A stretch of 64,000 nucleotides of DNA, from the NCBI GenBank assembly GCA_035574195.1, contig DATLZE010000066.1:39901-103900 (forward strand), read 5' to 3'. Positions 1 to 9,293 of the stretch are shown here, piece by piece (within the stretch, counting starts at the first letter, position 1; the number at the start of each line of letters is the position of its first letter). The notes beneath the pieces were generated by a model that saw nothing but the letters and a program-made list of their open reading frames with translations, was not told the origin of the DNA and made no database searches. The position numbers and the translations under genes are program-made. Source of the stretch: SG8-41 sp035574195. GTDB taxonomy: Bacteria > Pseudomonadota > Gammaproteobacteria > Burkholderiales > SG8-41.

Positions 1-515
1 AGGAGGTCGGGAAGCTCCACGAGAACGGGATCCGCTTCCGGGTGATCGGGGACCTCGCCCGCTTCGAGCCAAGGCTTGTGCGCTTGATCCGCGAAGCCGA
101 AGCCCTCACCGCGGACAATCGGCGGCTCACGCTCACCATCGCAGCGAACTACGGCGGGCGCTGGGACGTGCTGCAGGCAGTGAACCGCATGCTGCGCGAG
201 CGGCCGGAGCTCGCCGGAGGATTCGGAGAGCACGATCTCGCGCCGTACCTCGCCTTGAGCTATGCGCCGGAGCCCGACCTCTTCATCCGCACCGGTGGCG
301 AGCAGCGCATCAGCAACTTCGTGCTGTGGCAGCTCGCCTATACCGAGCTCTACTTCACGGACGTGCTGTGGCCGGACTTCGATGCGGCCGCGCTCGACCG
401 CGCCATCGTCTCCTACCAGCAGCGCGAGCGACGCTTCGGGCGCACGAGCGAACAGCTGCCGGCCGACGCCGGGCTCGCAACTTACCGCGCGCAATCGGCG
501 AGCGACGCCGCCTGA
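1..515 (+). CDS. uppS: Undecaprenyl diphosphate synthase, 5' truncated by window edge
   Basis: The reading frame is open from base 3 and the N-terminal part lies outside the window. UppS condenses isopentenyl diphosphate with farnesyl diphosphate in the cytosol to make the C55 carrier lipid used for peptidoglycan and O-antigen. The visible C-terminal two thirds carries the family signature PDLFIRTGGEQRISNF followed by LWQLAYTELYFTDVLWPDF, the conserved C-terminal block of cis-prenyltransferases. The gene ends 20 bases before cdsA, as in the usual proteobacterial uppS-cdsA-dxr order. Identity is certain; only the start is missing. Confidence 0.96.
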   Translation, partial: EVGKLHENGIRFRVIGDLARFEPRLVRLIREAEALTADNRRLTLTIAANYGGRWDVLQAVNRMLRERPELAGGFGEHDLAPYLALSYAPEPDLFIRTGGEQRISNFVLWQLAYTELYFTDVLWPDFDAAALDRAIVSYQQRERRFGRTSEQLPADAGLATYRAQSASDAA

Positions 516-535
516 GGGCCGCGCCCGCCGCCCCC

Positions 536-1333
536 ATGCTCGCTACGCGGCTCGCCACAGCGGTCGCGCTGCTCGCGGCTTTTGTCGCAGCGCTGTTCTG
601 GTTGCCCAATCGCTGGTGGACTGCGGTCTTGCTCGTGCCGTTGTTCCTGGCGGGGTGGGAATGGGCGGCGCTCGCGGGATGGGGGAGGGCGGCGCGCTGG
701 GCGTATTGCGGCGCCCTGAGCGCCAGCGCGCTCCTGTTGTGGCTCGCCGCTTCCCCGGCCGCGCCGCTGACAGCCGTCGAAACCGTGATCTACGGTGCCG
801 GATGCGCGTTCTGGCTGCTGGTCGCGCCCGTGTGGATCGGGCGACTCTGGCGCATCCGCTCGGCTGCCGTCCTGGCCCCCACTGGCTTCGTCGTGCTGCT
901 GCCGGCCTGGCTCGCGCTCGCGCGGCTGCAAGCCGAGCCCGGGCACTTGCTCGCCGTGCTCGCCGTCGTATGGCTGGCGGACAGCGCGGCTTATCTCGTC
1001 GGCAGCCGCTGGGGCCGGCACAGGCTCGCACCCGCCGTGAGCCCCGGCAAGAGCTGGGAGGGCGTGGCGGGCGCAGCGGCGGCAGCCGCGGTGTATTATG
1101 CTGTGCTGTCCGGTGTGGGCGCGCCTTGGACGGGATCGAGAGGAGCGGTGCTGGTCGCGGCCGTAGCGGTGGCGAGCGTGGTCGGGGACTTGTTCGAGTC
1201 ATGGCTCAAGCGCCAAGCTGGCGTCAAGGACAGCGGCGCGCTGCTGCCCGGGCACGGGGGCGTGCTCGACCGCACCGACAGCCTGCTGTCGAGCCTGCCG
1301 TTCGCAGCTCTCATCCTGGCGTATCCGGACTGA
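536..1333 (+). CDS. cdsA: Phosphatidate cytidylyltransferase (CDP-diglyceride synthase)
   Basis: The 265-residue integral membrane protein makes CDP-diacylglycerol from phosphatidate and CTP, the branch point of phospholipid synthesis. Several hydrophobic helices are visible from the N terminus (ATAVALLAAFVAALFWLP onward). The C terminus has the CdsA signature KDSGALLPGHGGVLDRTDS. The ATG at 536 is preferred over longer in-frame extensions because those run into uppS and read as low-complexity Arg/Ala sequence. It lies between uppS and dxr with short gaps, so co-transcription is likely. Confidence 0.95.
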   Translation: MLATRLATAVALLAAFVAALFWLPNRWWTAVLLVPLFLAGWEWAALAGWGRAARWAYCGALSASALLLWLAASPAAPLTAVETVIYGAGCAFWLLVAPVWIGRLWRIRSAAVLAPTGFVVLLPAWLALARLQAEPGHLLAVLAVVWLADSAAYLVGSRWGRHRLAPAVSPGKSWEGVAGAAAAAAVYYAVLSGVGAPWTGSRGAVLVAAVAVASVVGDLFESWLKRQAGVKDSGALLPGHGGVLDRTDSLLSSLPFAALILAYPD

Positions 1334-1343
1334 ACGCCGTTCG

Positions 1344-2567
1344 ATGAAGGTCAGACAGCGCCTCGCCATACTCGGCTCCACGGGCAGCGTCGGGGTCAAC
1401 ACGCTCGACGTGGTGGCGCGCCACCGCGAGCGGTTCGAGGTCGTGGCGCTCGCCGCGCGCCGCCGCGCGGACGTGCTGTTCGAGCAGTGCATGAGGTTCC
1501 GGCCCAAGCTCGCCGTGATGCTCGAGCCCGGCGCGGCGCGCGAGTTGCGCGGCCGGTTGCGGGGGGCCGGTCTCGCCTGCGAGGTGCGAAGCGGGCTGGA
1601 TGCGCTCGAGGAGGCAGCGGGCGCGCCCGGCGTGGACACGGTGGTGGCGGGGATCGTCGGTATCGCGGGCCTGCGCCCGACGCTCGCTGCCGTGCGCGCG
1701 GGCAAGAAGGTGCTGCTCGCCAACAAGGAATCGTTGGTGACGGCCGGACCGATCTTGATGGAGGCCGCGCGCGCGCGTGGCGCCCGGCTGCTGCCGATAG
1801 ACAGCGAGCACAACGCGATTTTCCAGTCCTTGCCGCGCGACTACCCTGGCAGTCCCGAGGCGGCCGGCGTGCGCCGGATCATGCTCACCGCCTCTGGAGG
1901 GCCGTTTCGCCGCGTGCCGCTGCCCGAGCTCGATGCCGTCACGCCCGAGCAGGCGTGCGCGCATCCCAACTGGGTGATGGGACGCAAGATTTCGGTGGAC
2001 TCCGCGACCATGATGAACAAGGGCCTCGAAGTGATCGAGGCGCACTGGCTGTTCAACGTGGAGGCGGACAGAATCGAAGTCGTGATCCACCCCGAGAGCG
2101 TGATCCACTCTCTGGTCGAGTACATCGACGGCTCAGTAATCGCCCAGCTCGCCAACCCCGACATGCGCACGCCGATCGCCCACGCGCTCGCGTTTCCCCA
2201 GCGCATCGCCGCAGGCGTCGAGTTCCTCGACCTCGCCCGGCTAGGGGCGCTGCACTTCGAGCGCCCCGACACACAGCGCTTCCCCTGCCTGCGCCTCGCC
2301 TACGAAGCGCTCGCCGCCGGAGGCACGACGCCAGCAGTGCTCAATGCCGCCAACGAGGCCGCCGTGGCGAGCTTTCTCTCGGGCACGCTCCGGTTCAGCC
2401 GGATTCCGGCGCTGATCGAGGCGGTGCTCGCGGCGGTACCCCGCGCGCCGGTGAACGGCCTCGAGGACGTGCTCGAGGCCGATCGCGCCGCACGCGAACG
2501 CGCGGCGCGCTGGCTGCGCAGCACGCCGGCCACGGCCGTTCAACCGCGCCGTGCAGCGCGCTCTTGA
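1344..2567 (+). CDS. dxr: 1-deoxy-D-xylulose 5-phosphate reductoisomerase
   Basis: Dxr catalyses the NADPH-dependent conversion of DXP to 2-C-methyl-D-erythritol 4-phosphate, the committed step of the MEP isoprenoid pathway. The 407 residues open with the Rossmann motif ILGSTGSVGVNTLDVV. The metal/substrate region LLPIDSEHNAIFQSL follows, then ASGGPF and WVMGRKISVDSATMMNKGLE, all diagnostic. Length matches the family at about 400. The gene starts 10 bases after cdsA and precedes rseP, so it feeds precursor to UppS encoded in the same cluster. Confidence 0.97.
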   Translation: MKVRQRLAILGSTGSVGVNTLDVVARHRERFEVVALAARRRADVLFEQCMRFRPKLAVMLEPGAARELRGRLRGAGLACEVRSGLDALEEAAGAPGVDTVVAGIVGIAGLRPTLAAVRAGKKVLLANKESLVTAGPILMEAARARGARLLPIDSEHNAIFQSLPRDYPGSPEAAGVRRIMLTASGGPFRRVPLPELDAVTPEQACAHPNWVMGRKISVDSATMMNKGLEVIEAHWLFNVEADRIEVVIHPESVIHSLVEYIDGSVIAQLANPDMRTPIAHALAFPQRIAAGVEFLDLARLGALHFERPDTQRFPCLRLAYEALAAGGTTPAVLNAANEAAVASFLSGTLRFSRIPALIEAVLAAVPRAPVNGLEDVLEADRAARERAARWLRSTPATAVQPRRAARS

Positions 2568-2597
2568 TTCCATCACGCTCAGGAGGCGTTCACTCGC

Positions 2598-3965
2598 ATG
2601 TCGCTGATCGTCACCCTGGCCGCCTTCCTGGCCGCGCTCGGCTGCTTGATCGTGGTCCACGAATTCGGCCATTACCTCGCCGCACGCGCGTACGGCGTGA
2701 AAGTGCTGCGCTTCTCGGTCGGATTCGGCAGGCCGCTCGTGACCTGGCGCCTGGGCCGGGACGCCACGGAGTGGGTGATCGCCGCTTTTCCGCTCGGCGG
2801 CTATGTCAAGATGCTGGACGAGCGCGAAGGCCGCGTCGCTCCCGAGGAGCTGGCACGCGCCTTCAACCGCCAGTCAGTGTGGCGCCGGCTCGTGATCGTG
2901 GCGGCGGGGCCGGCCGCGAATTTCTTGCTGGCGATCGCGCTCTACTGGTTCCTGTTCGTCTACGGCATGCCGGGGATGAGGCCGGTGATCGGCGAGCCGC
3001 CCGGGGGCACGCCTGCGCGCCTGGCCGGTTTCACGGCCGGCGAAACGCTGGTGAAAATCGGCGACGAGCCGGTCACGACCTGGCAGGACGCACGCTGGGT
3101 GCTGCTGCAGCGCGCGGTGCAGAAGGCTACGGTGACGATCGAGGTGCGCGGCGTGCGCGGAGAGCCCGCGTGGCGCAAGCTCGATCTCTCGGCGTTGGGC
3201 CCGGAGGAGCTCGACAGCGATTTTCTGCGCGCGCTGGGATTCGTCCGCTATCAGCCGCCGCTCAGGCCCGTAATCGGGGAAATCGTGAGCGGCGGGGCAG
3301 CCGAACGGGGCGGACTCAGGCCGGGCGACGAGATCGTCGCAATCAACAACCGGAGGACCGGAGCGTGGAGCGAGGTGGTCGAGATCGTGCGTGCAAGCCC
3401 TGGTGCCGCGCTCACCTTCGAGGTGCGGCGCGCCGGCTCGATCCTGCCGGCGTTCGTCGTGACGCCCGAGGCGGTGACCGAGGGCGGGCGCAGCGTCGGA
3501 CGCATCGGCGCCGCGCCGCGAGTAGATCGCGCGGCGTTCGGCGAGCTGTTCGTAGAAGTGCGCTATGGACCGCTCGAAGCCCTGTCGCGCGCGCTCGCCA
3601 GGACCTGGGACACCACGGTCTTCAGCCTGAAGATGCTCGCCAAGATGGTGGTGGGAGAGGTTTCGCTCAGGAATCTGTCGGGGCCGATTACGATCGCCGA
3701 TTACGCAGGGCAGTCGGCGCAGAGCGGCACCGCCTCGTACTTGATGTTCCTCGCGCTGATCAGCATCAGTCTCGGCGTGCTCAACCTGCTGCCCATTCCC
3801 TTATTGGATGGGGGGCATTTGATGTATTATATTCTCGAGATTCTCAAAGGCAGTCCGGTATCGGACCGGGCCATCGAGATCGGGCAGCACGTCGGCATGG
3901 CGCTGCTATTTACGCTGATGGCCTTCGCCCTGTATAACGATATAACCCGCCTGATAAGCGGCTGA
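2598..3965 (+). CDS. rseP: Site-2 intramembrane zinc metalloprotease RseP
   Basis: RseP cuts the transmembrane segment of anti-sigma factor RseA, the second step of sigma-E activation. The 455-residue protein has the zinc motif HEFGH (His21, Glu22, His25) in its first membrane helix. Two PDZ domains lie in the periplasmic part (about residues 120-300). A C-terminal helix carries the third metal ligand in LLPIPLLDGGH (Asp404). An AGGAGG Shine-Dalgarno at 2581-2586 fixes the ATG at 2598. Its likely substrate RseA is encoded at 32455-33015 in this window. Confidence 0.96.
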   Translation: MSLIVTLAAFLAALGCLIVVHEFGHYLAARAYGVKVLRFSVGFGRPLVTWRLGRDATEWVIAAFPLGGYVKMLDEREGRVAPEELARAFNRQSVWRRLVIVAAGPAANFLLAIALYWFLFVYGMPGMRPVIGEPPGGTPARLAGFTAGETLVKIGDEPVTTWQDARWVLLQRAVQKATVTIEVRGVRGEPAWRKLDLSALGPEELDSDFLRALGFVRYQPPLRPVIGEIVSGGAAERGGLRPGDEIVAINNRRTGAWSEVVEIVRASPGAALTFEVRRAGSILPAFVVTPEAVTEGGRSVGRIGAAPRVDRAAFGELFVEVRYGPLEALSRALARTWDTTVFSLKMLAKMVVGEVSLRNLSGPITIADYAGQSAQSGTASYLMFLALISISLGVLNLLPIPLLDGGHLMYYILEILKGSPVSDRAIEIGQHVGMALLFTLMAFALYNDITRLISG

Positions 3966-3969
3966 ATTC

Positions 3970-6237
3970 ATGCGTCGGATCCGTGCTGTCTTGCTCGTGC
4001 TCGCGCTCAACGCAGCCACGGCATCCGCCTTCGAGCCCTTCGTCATCCGAGACATCCGCGTCGAGGGCATCCAGCGCACCGAGGCGGGCACGGTCTTCGG
4101 CTATCTCCCGGTCAAGGTCGGCGACACCATGAACGAGGAGAAAGCCTCGCAGGCGATCCGCGCGCTCTACGCGACCGGCTTTTTCCGCGACGTGAGCCTC
4201 GAGCGCGAGGGCGACGTGCTGGTCGTGGTGGTGCAGGAGCGGCCCTCGATCGCGCTCGTGGATTTCACCGGCGTGCGCGAGTTCAACAAGGAACAGCTCA
4301 CGGCCGGCATGCGCCAGATCGGGCTCGCGGAGGGCCGGATCTTCGATCGCGGCCTGCTCGAGCGCGCGGAGCAGGAGCTCAAGCGCCAGTATCTCGCGCG
4401 CGGATACTACGCCGTTTCCGTGAGCACCACCGTCACGCCCCTCGAGCGCAATCGCGTATCGATTAGCTTCAACGTCGAGGAGGGCGGCATCGCCAAGATC
4501 CGCCAGATCAGCATCATCGGCGCCAAGGCCTTCAGCGAGAAGGAGCTGCTCGGCCAGTTCGTGCTGCGCACCCCGGGGCTGATGACCTGGTTCAGCAAGC
4601 ACGACCAGTACTCGCGCCAGAAGCTCGCGGCCGATCTCGAGTCCCTGCGCTCGTTCTATCTCGACCGCGGCTATCTCGAATTCAGCATCGACTCGACGCA
4701 GGTCTCGATCACACCGGACAAGCGGGACATCTACATCACGGTGAGCATCACCGAGGGCCCCAGGTACACCGTGACGGACATCAAGATCGCGGGCGAGAAG
4801 CTGGTGCCCGAGGAGGAGATCCGCAAGCTGATCCAGATCAAGCCTGGGGAGGTTTTCTCGCGCGCGCGGCTCACCGAGTCCACCAAGCTCATCACCGAGC
4901 GCCTCGGCAACGACGGATACGCGTTCGCCAACGTCAACGCCGTGCCCGAGCTCAACCGGGAGAAGCAGCAGGTGGCGTTCACCTTTTTCATCGACCCTGG
5001 CCGCCGCGTCTACGTGCGCCGGATCAACATCGCCGGCAACACGCGCACGCGCGACGAGGTGATCCGCCGCGAGCTGCGCCAGCTCGAAGGGGCGTGGTAC
5101 TCGACGGAAAAGATCGCGCTTTCGCGCCAGCGCGTGGACCGGCTCGGCTACTTCACGGACGTCGGAGTCGAGACGCCGGCGGTGCCGGGCACGACCGACC
5201 AGGTGGACATGAACGTCACGGTGACCGAGAAGCCGACCGGGTTGCTGCTCTTCGGAGCCGGCTTCGGCAGCGGCGAGGGAGTGCTGCTGTCGGGATCGGT
5301 TTCGCAAAACAACATTTTCGGTTCCGGGCGGCACGTCTCGGCGCAGATCAACAGCAGCAAGATCAACACCACCTATTCGCTTTCGTACACCAATCCTTAC
5401 TACACGATTGACGGCGTGAGCCGCGGATTCGATGTGTATTACCGCGAGATCGATCCCTCGGACAACGGCCTGGGACGCTACCAAACCAAGAGCGTGGGCG
5501 GGCAGTTGCGGCTCGGCGTCCCGATCACCGAGAACGACACCATCCAGTACGGCCTCGGCTACGAGGCGACCGATATCACGACGTTCACGGACAGCCCGCT
5601 GTTCTACAAGGACTACGTTGCCGTGTTCGGACCGAGCAATTCCAATCTGTTCGCCTCCGCGGGCTGGGCGCGCGACGAGCGCGACAGCCTGATCTACCCC
5701 ACGCGCGGCACCTTCCAGAAGGCCGGAGCCGAGCTCGGCCTGCCGGCAGGCGATCTGAAGTACTACAAGGTCTCCTACCAGTATCAGCGCTATTTTCCGC
5801 TGACGCGCAATCTCACCTTCATGGTGAACGGGGAGGCCGGCTATGGCGACGGCTACGGGGGCAGGCCGCTGCCTTTCTTCAAGAACTTCTTCGCGGGGGG
5901 GATCGGGTCGGTGCGCGGCTTCCGGTCTTATACTATCGGTCCCAAGGACAGCAACAACGACCCGCGGGGGGGCAGCCGCAAGCTCCTCGGCAACACCGAG
6001 CTGCTGTTCCCCTTCCCGGGGCTGGAGAACGACCGGTCGGTGAGGATGAGCGTGTTCGTGGACGCGGCGATCGTCGGGGACACTTACGGCACCGACGAGC
6101 TGAGATATTCGACGGGCATGGGCTTGTCCTGGGTCTCCCCGCTCGGGCCGCTCAAGCTCAGCGTGGCGAAGCCGCTGCGCGAGCGCCCGGGGGACAGGAA
6201 GCAGGTCTTCCAGTTCACGTTCGGGGGGGTATTTTGA
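3970..6237 (+). CDS. bamA: Outer membrane protein assembly factor BamA
   Basis: BamA is the Omp85-family core of the BAM complex that inserts beta-barrel proteins into the outer membrane. The 755 residues start with a signal peptide (VLLVLALNAATASA), followed by about 400 residues of tandem POTRA domains. The C-terminal 16-stranded barrel carries the conserved VRGF motif (GGIGSVRGFRSYTIGP) and ends in Phe, the usual beta-signal. It begins 4 bases after rseP and ends 50 bases before skp, the standard order. Confidence 0.97.
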   Translation: MRRIRAVLLVLALNAATASAFEPFVIRDIRVEGIQRTEAGTVFGYLPVKVGDTMNEEKASQAIRALYATGFFRDVSLEREGDVLVVVVQERPSIALVDFTGVREFNKEQLTAGMRQIGLAEGRIFDRGLLERAEQELKRQYLARGYYAVSVSTTVTPLERNRVSISFNVEEGGIAKIRQISIIGAKAFSEKELLGQFVLRTPGLMTWFSKHDQYSRQKLAADLESLRSFYLDRGYLEFSIDSTQVSITPDKRDIYITVSITEGPRYTVTDIKIAGEKLVPEEEIRKLIQIKPGEVFSRARLTESTKLITERLGNDGYAFANVNAVPELNREKQQVAFTFFIDPGRRVYVRRINIAGNTRTRDEVIRRELRQLEGAWYSTEKIALSRQRVDRLGYFTDVGVETPAVPGTTDQVDMNVTVTEKPTGLLLFGAGFGSGEGVLLSGSVSQNNIFGSGRHVSAQINSSKINTTYSLSYTNPYYTIDGVSRGFDVYYREIDPSDNGLGRYQTKSVGGQLRLGVPITENDTIQYGLGYEATDITTFTDSPLFYKDYVAVFGPSNSNLFASAGWARDERDSLIYPTRGTFQKAGAELGLPAGDLKYYKVSYQYQRYFPLTRNLTFMVNGEAGYGDGYGGRPLPFFKNFFAGGIGSVRGFRSYTIGPKDSNNDPRGGSRKLLGNTELLFPFPGLENDRSVRMSVFVDAAIVGDTYGTDELRYSTGMGLSWVSPLGPLKLSVAKPLRERPGDRKQVFQFTFGGVF

Positions 6238-6287
6238 TCCGGCGCCGCTCGGCAGGAAAGCGGCGGGCGCCGCTGGAAGGAGATCAC

Positions 6288-6791
6288 GTGAGACGCATGC
6301 ATTCGATCGTGGCGGCCCTGGCGCTGTGCCTGGCCGCGACTGCGGCGCAGGCCGCCGATTTCAAGATCGGCTTCGTGGATGCCGAGCGCATCAACCGCGA
6401 GTCGGCACCGGCCGAGCGTGCCGCCCGGCAGCTGGAGAAGGAGTTCGGCCCGCGCCAGCAGGAATTGCAGCGGCGCGAAGCCCAGATCAAGGCGCTGCAG
6501 TCCCAGCTCGAGAAGGAAGCGGTCACCATGAGCGAGAGCGAGCGCCGCGCCAAGGAGCAGGAACTCGCGCGCATGAGCATCGAGTTCCAGCGGCTGCAGC
6601 GGGAGTTCCGCGAGGACCTCAACATTCGCCGCAACCAGGAGATCTCGGCGCTGCTCGAGCGCGCCAATCGCGTGATCCGGCAGATCGCGGAAGCGGAGAA
6701 ATTCGACTTGATCGTCCAGGACGCGGTCTACCGCAGCCCGCGTATCGACATCACCGACCGGGTGCTCAAGGCGCTCGCCGAAGGCAAGTAG
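6288..6791 (+). CDS. skp: Periplasmic chaperone Skp/OmpH
   Basis: Skp is a trimeric periplasmic holdase that keeps unfolded outer-membrane proteins soluble on the way to BamA. The product of about 167 residues has a signal peptide ending AATAAQAA and the family start DFKIGFVDAERIN. A long charged coiled-coil rich in Glu, Gln and Arg follows. I chose the GTG at 6288 because AAGGAG at 6277-6282 is 5 bases upstream. An ATG at 6297 is the alternative; a longer TTG start at 6234 overlapping bamA is less likely because it would place charged residues before the signal peptide. Confidence 0.92.
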   Translation: MRRMHSIVAALALCLAATAAQAADFKIGFVDAERINRESAPAERAARQLEKEFGPRQQELQRREAQIKALQSQLEKEAVTMSESERRAKEQELARMSIEFQRLQREFREDLNIRRNQEISALLERANRVIRQIAEAEKFDLIVQDAVYRSPRIDITDRVLKALAEGK

Positions 6792-6859
6792 TCCGCGGTC
6801 TGCGCCGCGGCGGCACGACCGCACTCCGGCGGCGCGGGATGGGTGGCGATCGTGCGCTC

Positions 6860-7912
6860 ATGACAGGCAGCGAGAACAGAACCTACAGCCTGCGCGAGAT
6901 CGTCGAACGCTTCGGCGGCGAGATCGCCGGCGATCCGCGGGTGCAGGTGCGCCGCGTCGCCACTCTCGAGAACGCCACCCCCGACGCCATCACCTTTCTG
7001 GCGAACGAGCGCTATCTTCCGCAGCTCGGAAGCACGCGCGCGGGCGCGGTGATCGTGGGCGAGGCTGCGCGGGAGGCGACCGCGCTGCCGCGAATCGTGT
7101 GCGCCAATCCGTACGCCTATTTCGCGCGCGTCTCGGCGCTGTTCAACCCGCCCCGCGCGGTACGGCCAGGCGTGCACCCGAGCGCCGTCGTGGCCGCGAC
7201 GGCATCGGTCGCAAGGGACGTGGAAATCGGCCCCTGCGCCGTGATCGGCGAGCGCGCCGTGATCGGAGCCGGCTGCGTGATCGGAGCCGGCTGCTCGATC
7301 GGGGAAGGGGTTGCGATCGGCTCCGATACCCGGCTCCACGCGAACGTCACGATCTACGACGGCTGCGTGATCGGCAGCCGCGTGATCCTGCATTCCGGGG
7401 TGGTGATCGGTGCCGACGGTTTCGGGTTCGCGATGGACGGCGAGCGCTGGCTCAAGGTGCCGCAGGCGGGGCGCGTAGTGATCGGCGACGACGTCGAGAT
7501 CGGCGCCAACACGACCGTGGACCGCGGTGCGCTCGACGACACCGTGATCGAGGATGGGGTCAAGCTCGACAACCTGATTCAGATCGCGCACAACGTGCGC
7601 GTCGGGGCGCATACGGTGATCGCGGCATGCGCCGGAATCGCAGGCAGCGCCCGTATCGGGCGCTATTGCAGGATCGGAGGCGCCTCCTGCATCGTGGGCC
7701 ACGTCACCATCGCCGACCGGGTGGAAATTTCGCCGCTGACGCTGGTCATGAAACCCATCGAACGGCCCGGACTGTATACCGGCATCTACGCCGCGGAGCC
7801 GCACCAGTCCTGGCGCAGGAACGCTGCGCAGCTGCGCCACCTCGCGGAGTTGGTGGAGCGAATCCGCGAGCTGGAAAGGAAGCTCACCCAGCCGAAAAGG
7901 AGCAAGCCTTGA
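6860..7912 (+). CDS. lpxD: UDP-3-O-(3-hydroxyacyl)glucosamine N-acyltransferase
   Basis: LpxD adds the second 3-hydroxyacyl chain, from acyl-ACP, to UDP-3-O-acylglucosamine in lipid A synthesis. The 350-residue protein has the LpxD N-terminal uridine-binding domain (YSLREIVERFGGEI). A left-handed beta-helix of hexapeptide repeats follows (IGPCAVIGERAVIGAGCVIG). The catalytic-His region is IQIAHNVRVGAHTVIAACAG. ATG 6860 fits the usual N terminus; an ATG at 6839 would add seven residues. The gene stop overlaps the proposed fabZ TTG start. Confidence 0.95.
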   Translation: MTGSENRTYSLREIVERFGGEIAGDPRVQVRRVATLENATPDAITFLANERYLPQLGSTRAGAVIVGEAAREATALPRIVCANPYAYFARVSALFNPPRAVRPGVHPSAVVAATASVARDVEIGPCAVIGERAVIGAGCVIGAGCSIGEGVAIGSDTRLHANVTIYDGCVIGSRVILHSGVVIGADGFGFAMDGERWLKVPQAGRVVIGDDVEIGANTTVDRGALDDTVIEDGVKLDNLIQIAHNVRVGAHTVIAACAGIAGSARIGRYCRIGGASCIVGHVTIADRVEISPLTLVMKPIERPGLYTGIYAAEPHQSWRRNAAQLRHLAELVERIRELERKLTQPKRSKP

Positions 7913-8376
7913 GCAGCATGGACATCCACGAGGTCCTCGAGTACCTGCCCCACCGCTATCCCTTCCTGCTGATCGACCGCGTGCTCGCGTGCGAGCCGGG
8001 CAAGAGCATCCAGGCGGTCAAGAACGTGACCATCAACGAGCCGTTTTTCGGCGGTCATTTTCCCCACCATCCGGTGATGCCCGGGGTGCTCATCCTCGAG
8101 GCGCTCGCCCAGGCCGCCGCGATCCTGTCGTTTCGCACCGGCAACCACAAGGCCGACCGCAACTCGGTCTACTACTTCGTCGGCATAGACCATGCGCGGT
8201 TCAAGCGACCGGTCCGGCCGGGCGACGTGTTGGCGCTGGATGTCACGCTCAAGCGCCACGCGCGCGGCATGTGGATCTTCGACGCCGTCGCCAGGGTGGA
8301 CGGGGCGGTGGTCACCGAGGCCGAGCTGATGTGCACCATCCGTACCCGCGGCGAGGCCAGGGACGGCTCCTCGTGA
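7909..8376 (+). CDS. fabZ: 3-hydroxyacyl-[ACP] dehydratase FabZ
   Basis: FabZ dehydrates 3-hydroxyacyl-ACP in fatty-acid elongation and competes with LpxA/LpxD for 3-hydroxyacyl-ACP. The hot-dog fold protein has the start MDIHEVLEYLPHRYPFLLID and the active-site block HFPHHPVMPGVLILEALAQ, with catalytic His and Glu. AAAAGGAG at 7895-7902 sits 6 bases before TTG 7909, which overlaps the lpxD stop. ATG 7918, three codons later, is the other possible start (152 residues). Position between lpxD and lpxA is canonical. Confidence 0.94.
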   Translation: MSSMDIHEVLEYLPHRYPFLLIDRVLACEPGKSIQAVKNVTINEPFFGGHFPHHPVMPGVLILEALAQAAAILSFRTGNHKADRNSVYYFVGIDHARFKRPVRPGDVLALDVTLKRHARGMWIFDAVARVDGAVVTEAELMCTIRTRGEARDGSS

Positions 8377-8411
8377 GCGGCGCGGCCGATGGCGCGCGGC
8401 GGATGGCTGGG

Positions 8412-9182
8412 ATGATCCACCCCACCGCCATCGTTCACCCCGGGGCGAAGCTCGCCCCCGACATCGAGATCGGGCCCTATGCCGTAATCGGGCCTCACGT
8501 CGAGATCGGCCCGGGGTGCCGGATCGGCCCGCACGCCGTGATCACCGGACACACTCGCATCGGCGCGAACAACCGCATCTACCAGTTCGTCTCGCTCGGG
8601 GAAGCGCCGCAGGACAAGAAGTACGGAGGCGAGCCGACGCGGCTCGAGATCGGGAACAACAACACGATCCGCGAATTCTGCACTTTCAACTGCGGCACGG
8701 TACAGGACGCGGGTGTCACGCGGCTGGGTGACGATAACTGGATCATGGCCTACGTCCACCTTGCCCACGACTGCCAGATCGGCAGCCACACCGTGTTCGC
8801 CAATAATGCCCAGCTCGCAGGGCACGTTCAGGTAGGCGATTACGCGATCCTCGGAGGATTCACCGTGGTGCACCAGCACTGCCGCATCGGGGCGCACAGC
8901 ATCACCGGGCTCGGCACGATCGTGCTGCAGGACGTGCCGCCGTACGTCACCGCCTCGGGCAACTCCGCCCGTCCCTACGGCATCAACGTCGAGGGCCTGA
9001 AGCGGCGCGGATTCGCCCCGGACACGATCACGCGGCTCAAGCGCGCCTACCGCACGCTCTACAAGGCCGGGCTCACTCTCGAGCAGGCGCGCCGAGAGCT
9101 CGCGCAGCAGGCGAAGGACTGCCCGGAAATCCAAGTGCTCGTGGATTTCCTGGCGCACTCCACTCGCAGCATCATCCGCTAG
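8412..9182 (+). CDS. lpxA: UDP-N-acetylglucosamine O-acyltransferase
   Basis: LpxA catalyses the first step of lipid A synthesis, acylating UDP-GlcNAc at O-3 with 3-hydroxyacyl-ACP. The product of about 256 residues starts MIHPTAIVHPGAKL and is built of hexapeptide repeats (IGPYAVIGPHVEIGPGCRIG). The catalytic region is YVHLAHDCQIGSHTVFANN. A helical C-terminal domain ends the protein. The start is uncertain: ATG 8412 gives the usual N terminus, ATG 8403 adds three residues, and a GTG at 8373 would overlap the fabZ stop. No strong ribosome site distinguishes them. Confidence 0.94.
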   Translation: MIHPTAIVHPGAKLAPDIEIGPYAVIGPHVEIGPGCRIGPHAVITGHTRIGANNRIYQFVSLGEAPQDKKYGGEPTRLEIGNNNTIREFCTFNCGTVQDAGVTRLGDDNWIMAYVHLAHDCQIGSHTVFANNAQLAGHVQVGDYAILGGFTVVHQHCRIGAHSITGLGTIVLQDVPPYVTASGNSARPYGINVEGLKRRGFAPDTITRLKRAYRTLYKAGLTLEQARRELAQQAKDCPEIQVLVDFLAHSTRSIIR

Positions 9183-9293
9183 GAATCCGTCCAGCGCTCC
9201 GGACAGATTCCCGACATGAACCCGGATCGAGTCCCAGGCCGTCGGTGCTGCGGCAACCAGGCTCGGCGGCCCGTGGATTCGCACTGACCGTCC

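Noticed and set aside
3910..5484. Minus-strand open frame of about 520 codons over bamA
   Set aside because: It is antisense to POTRA and barrel coding sequence, with low-complexity Asp/His/Ala/Leu composition and no domain.
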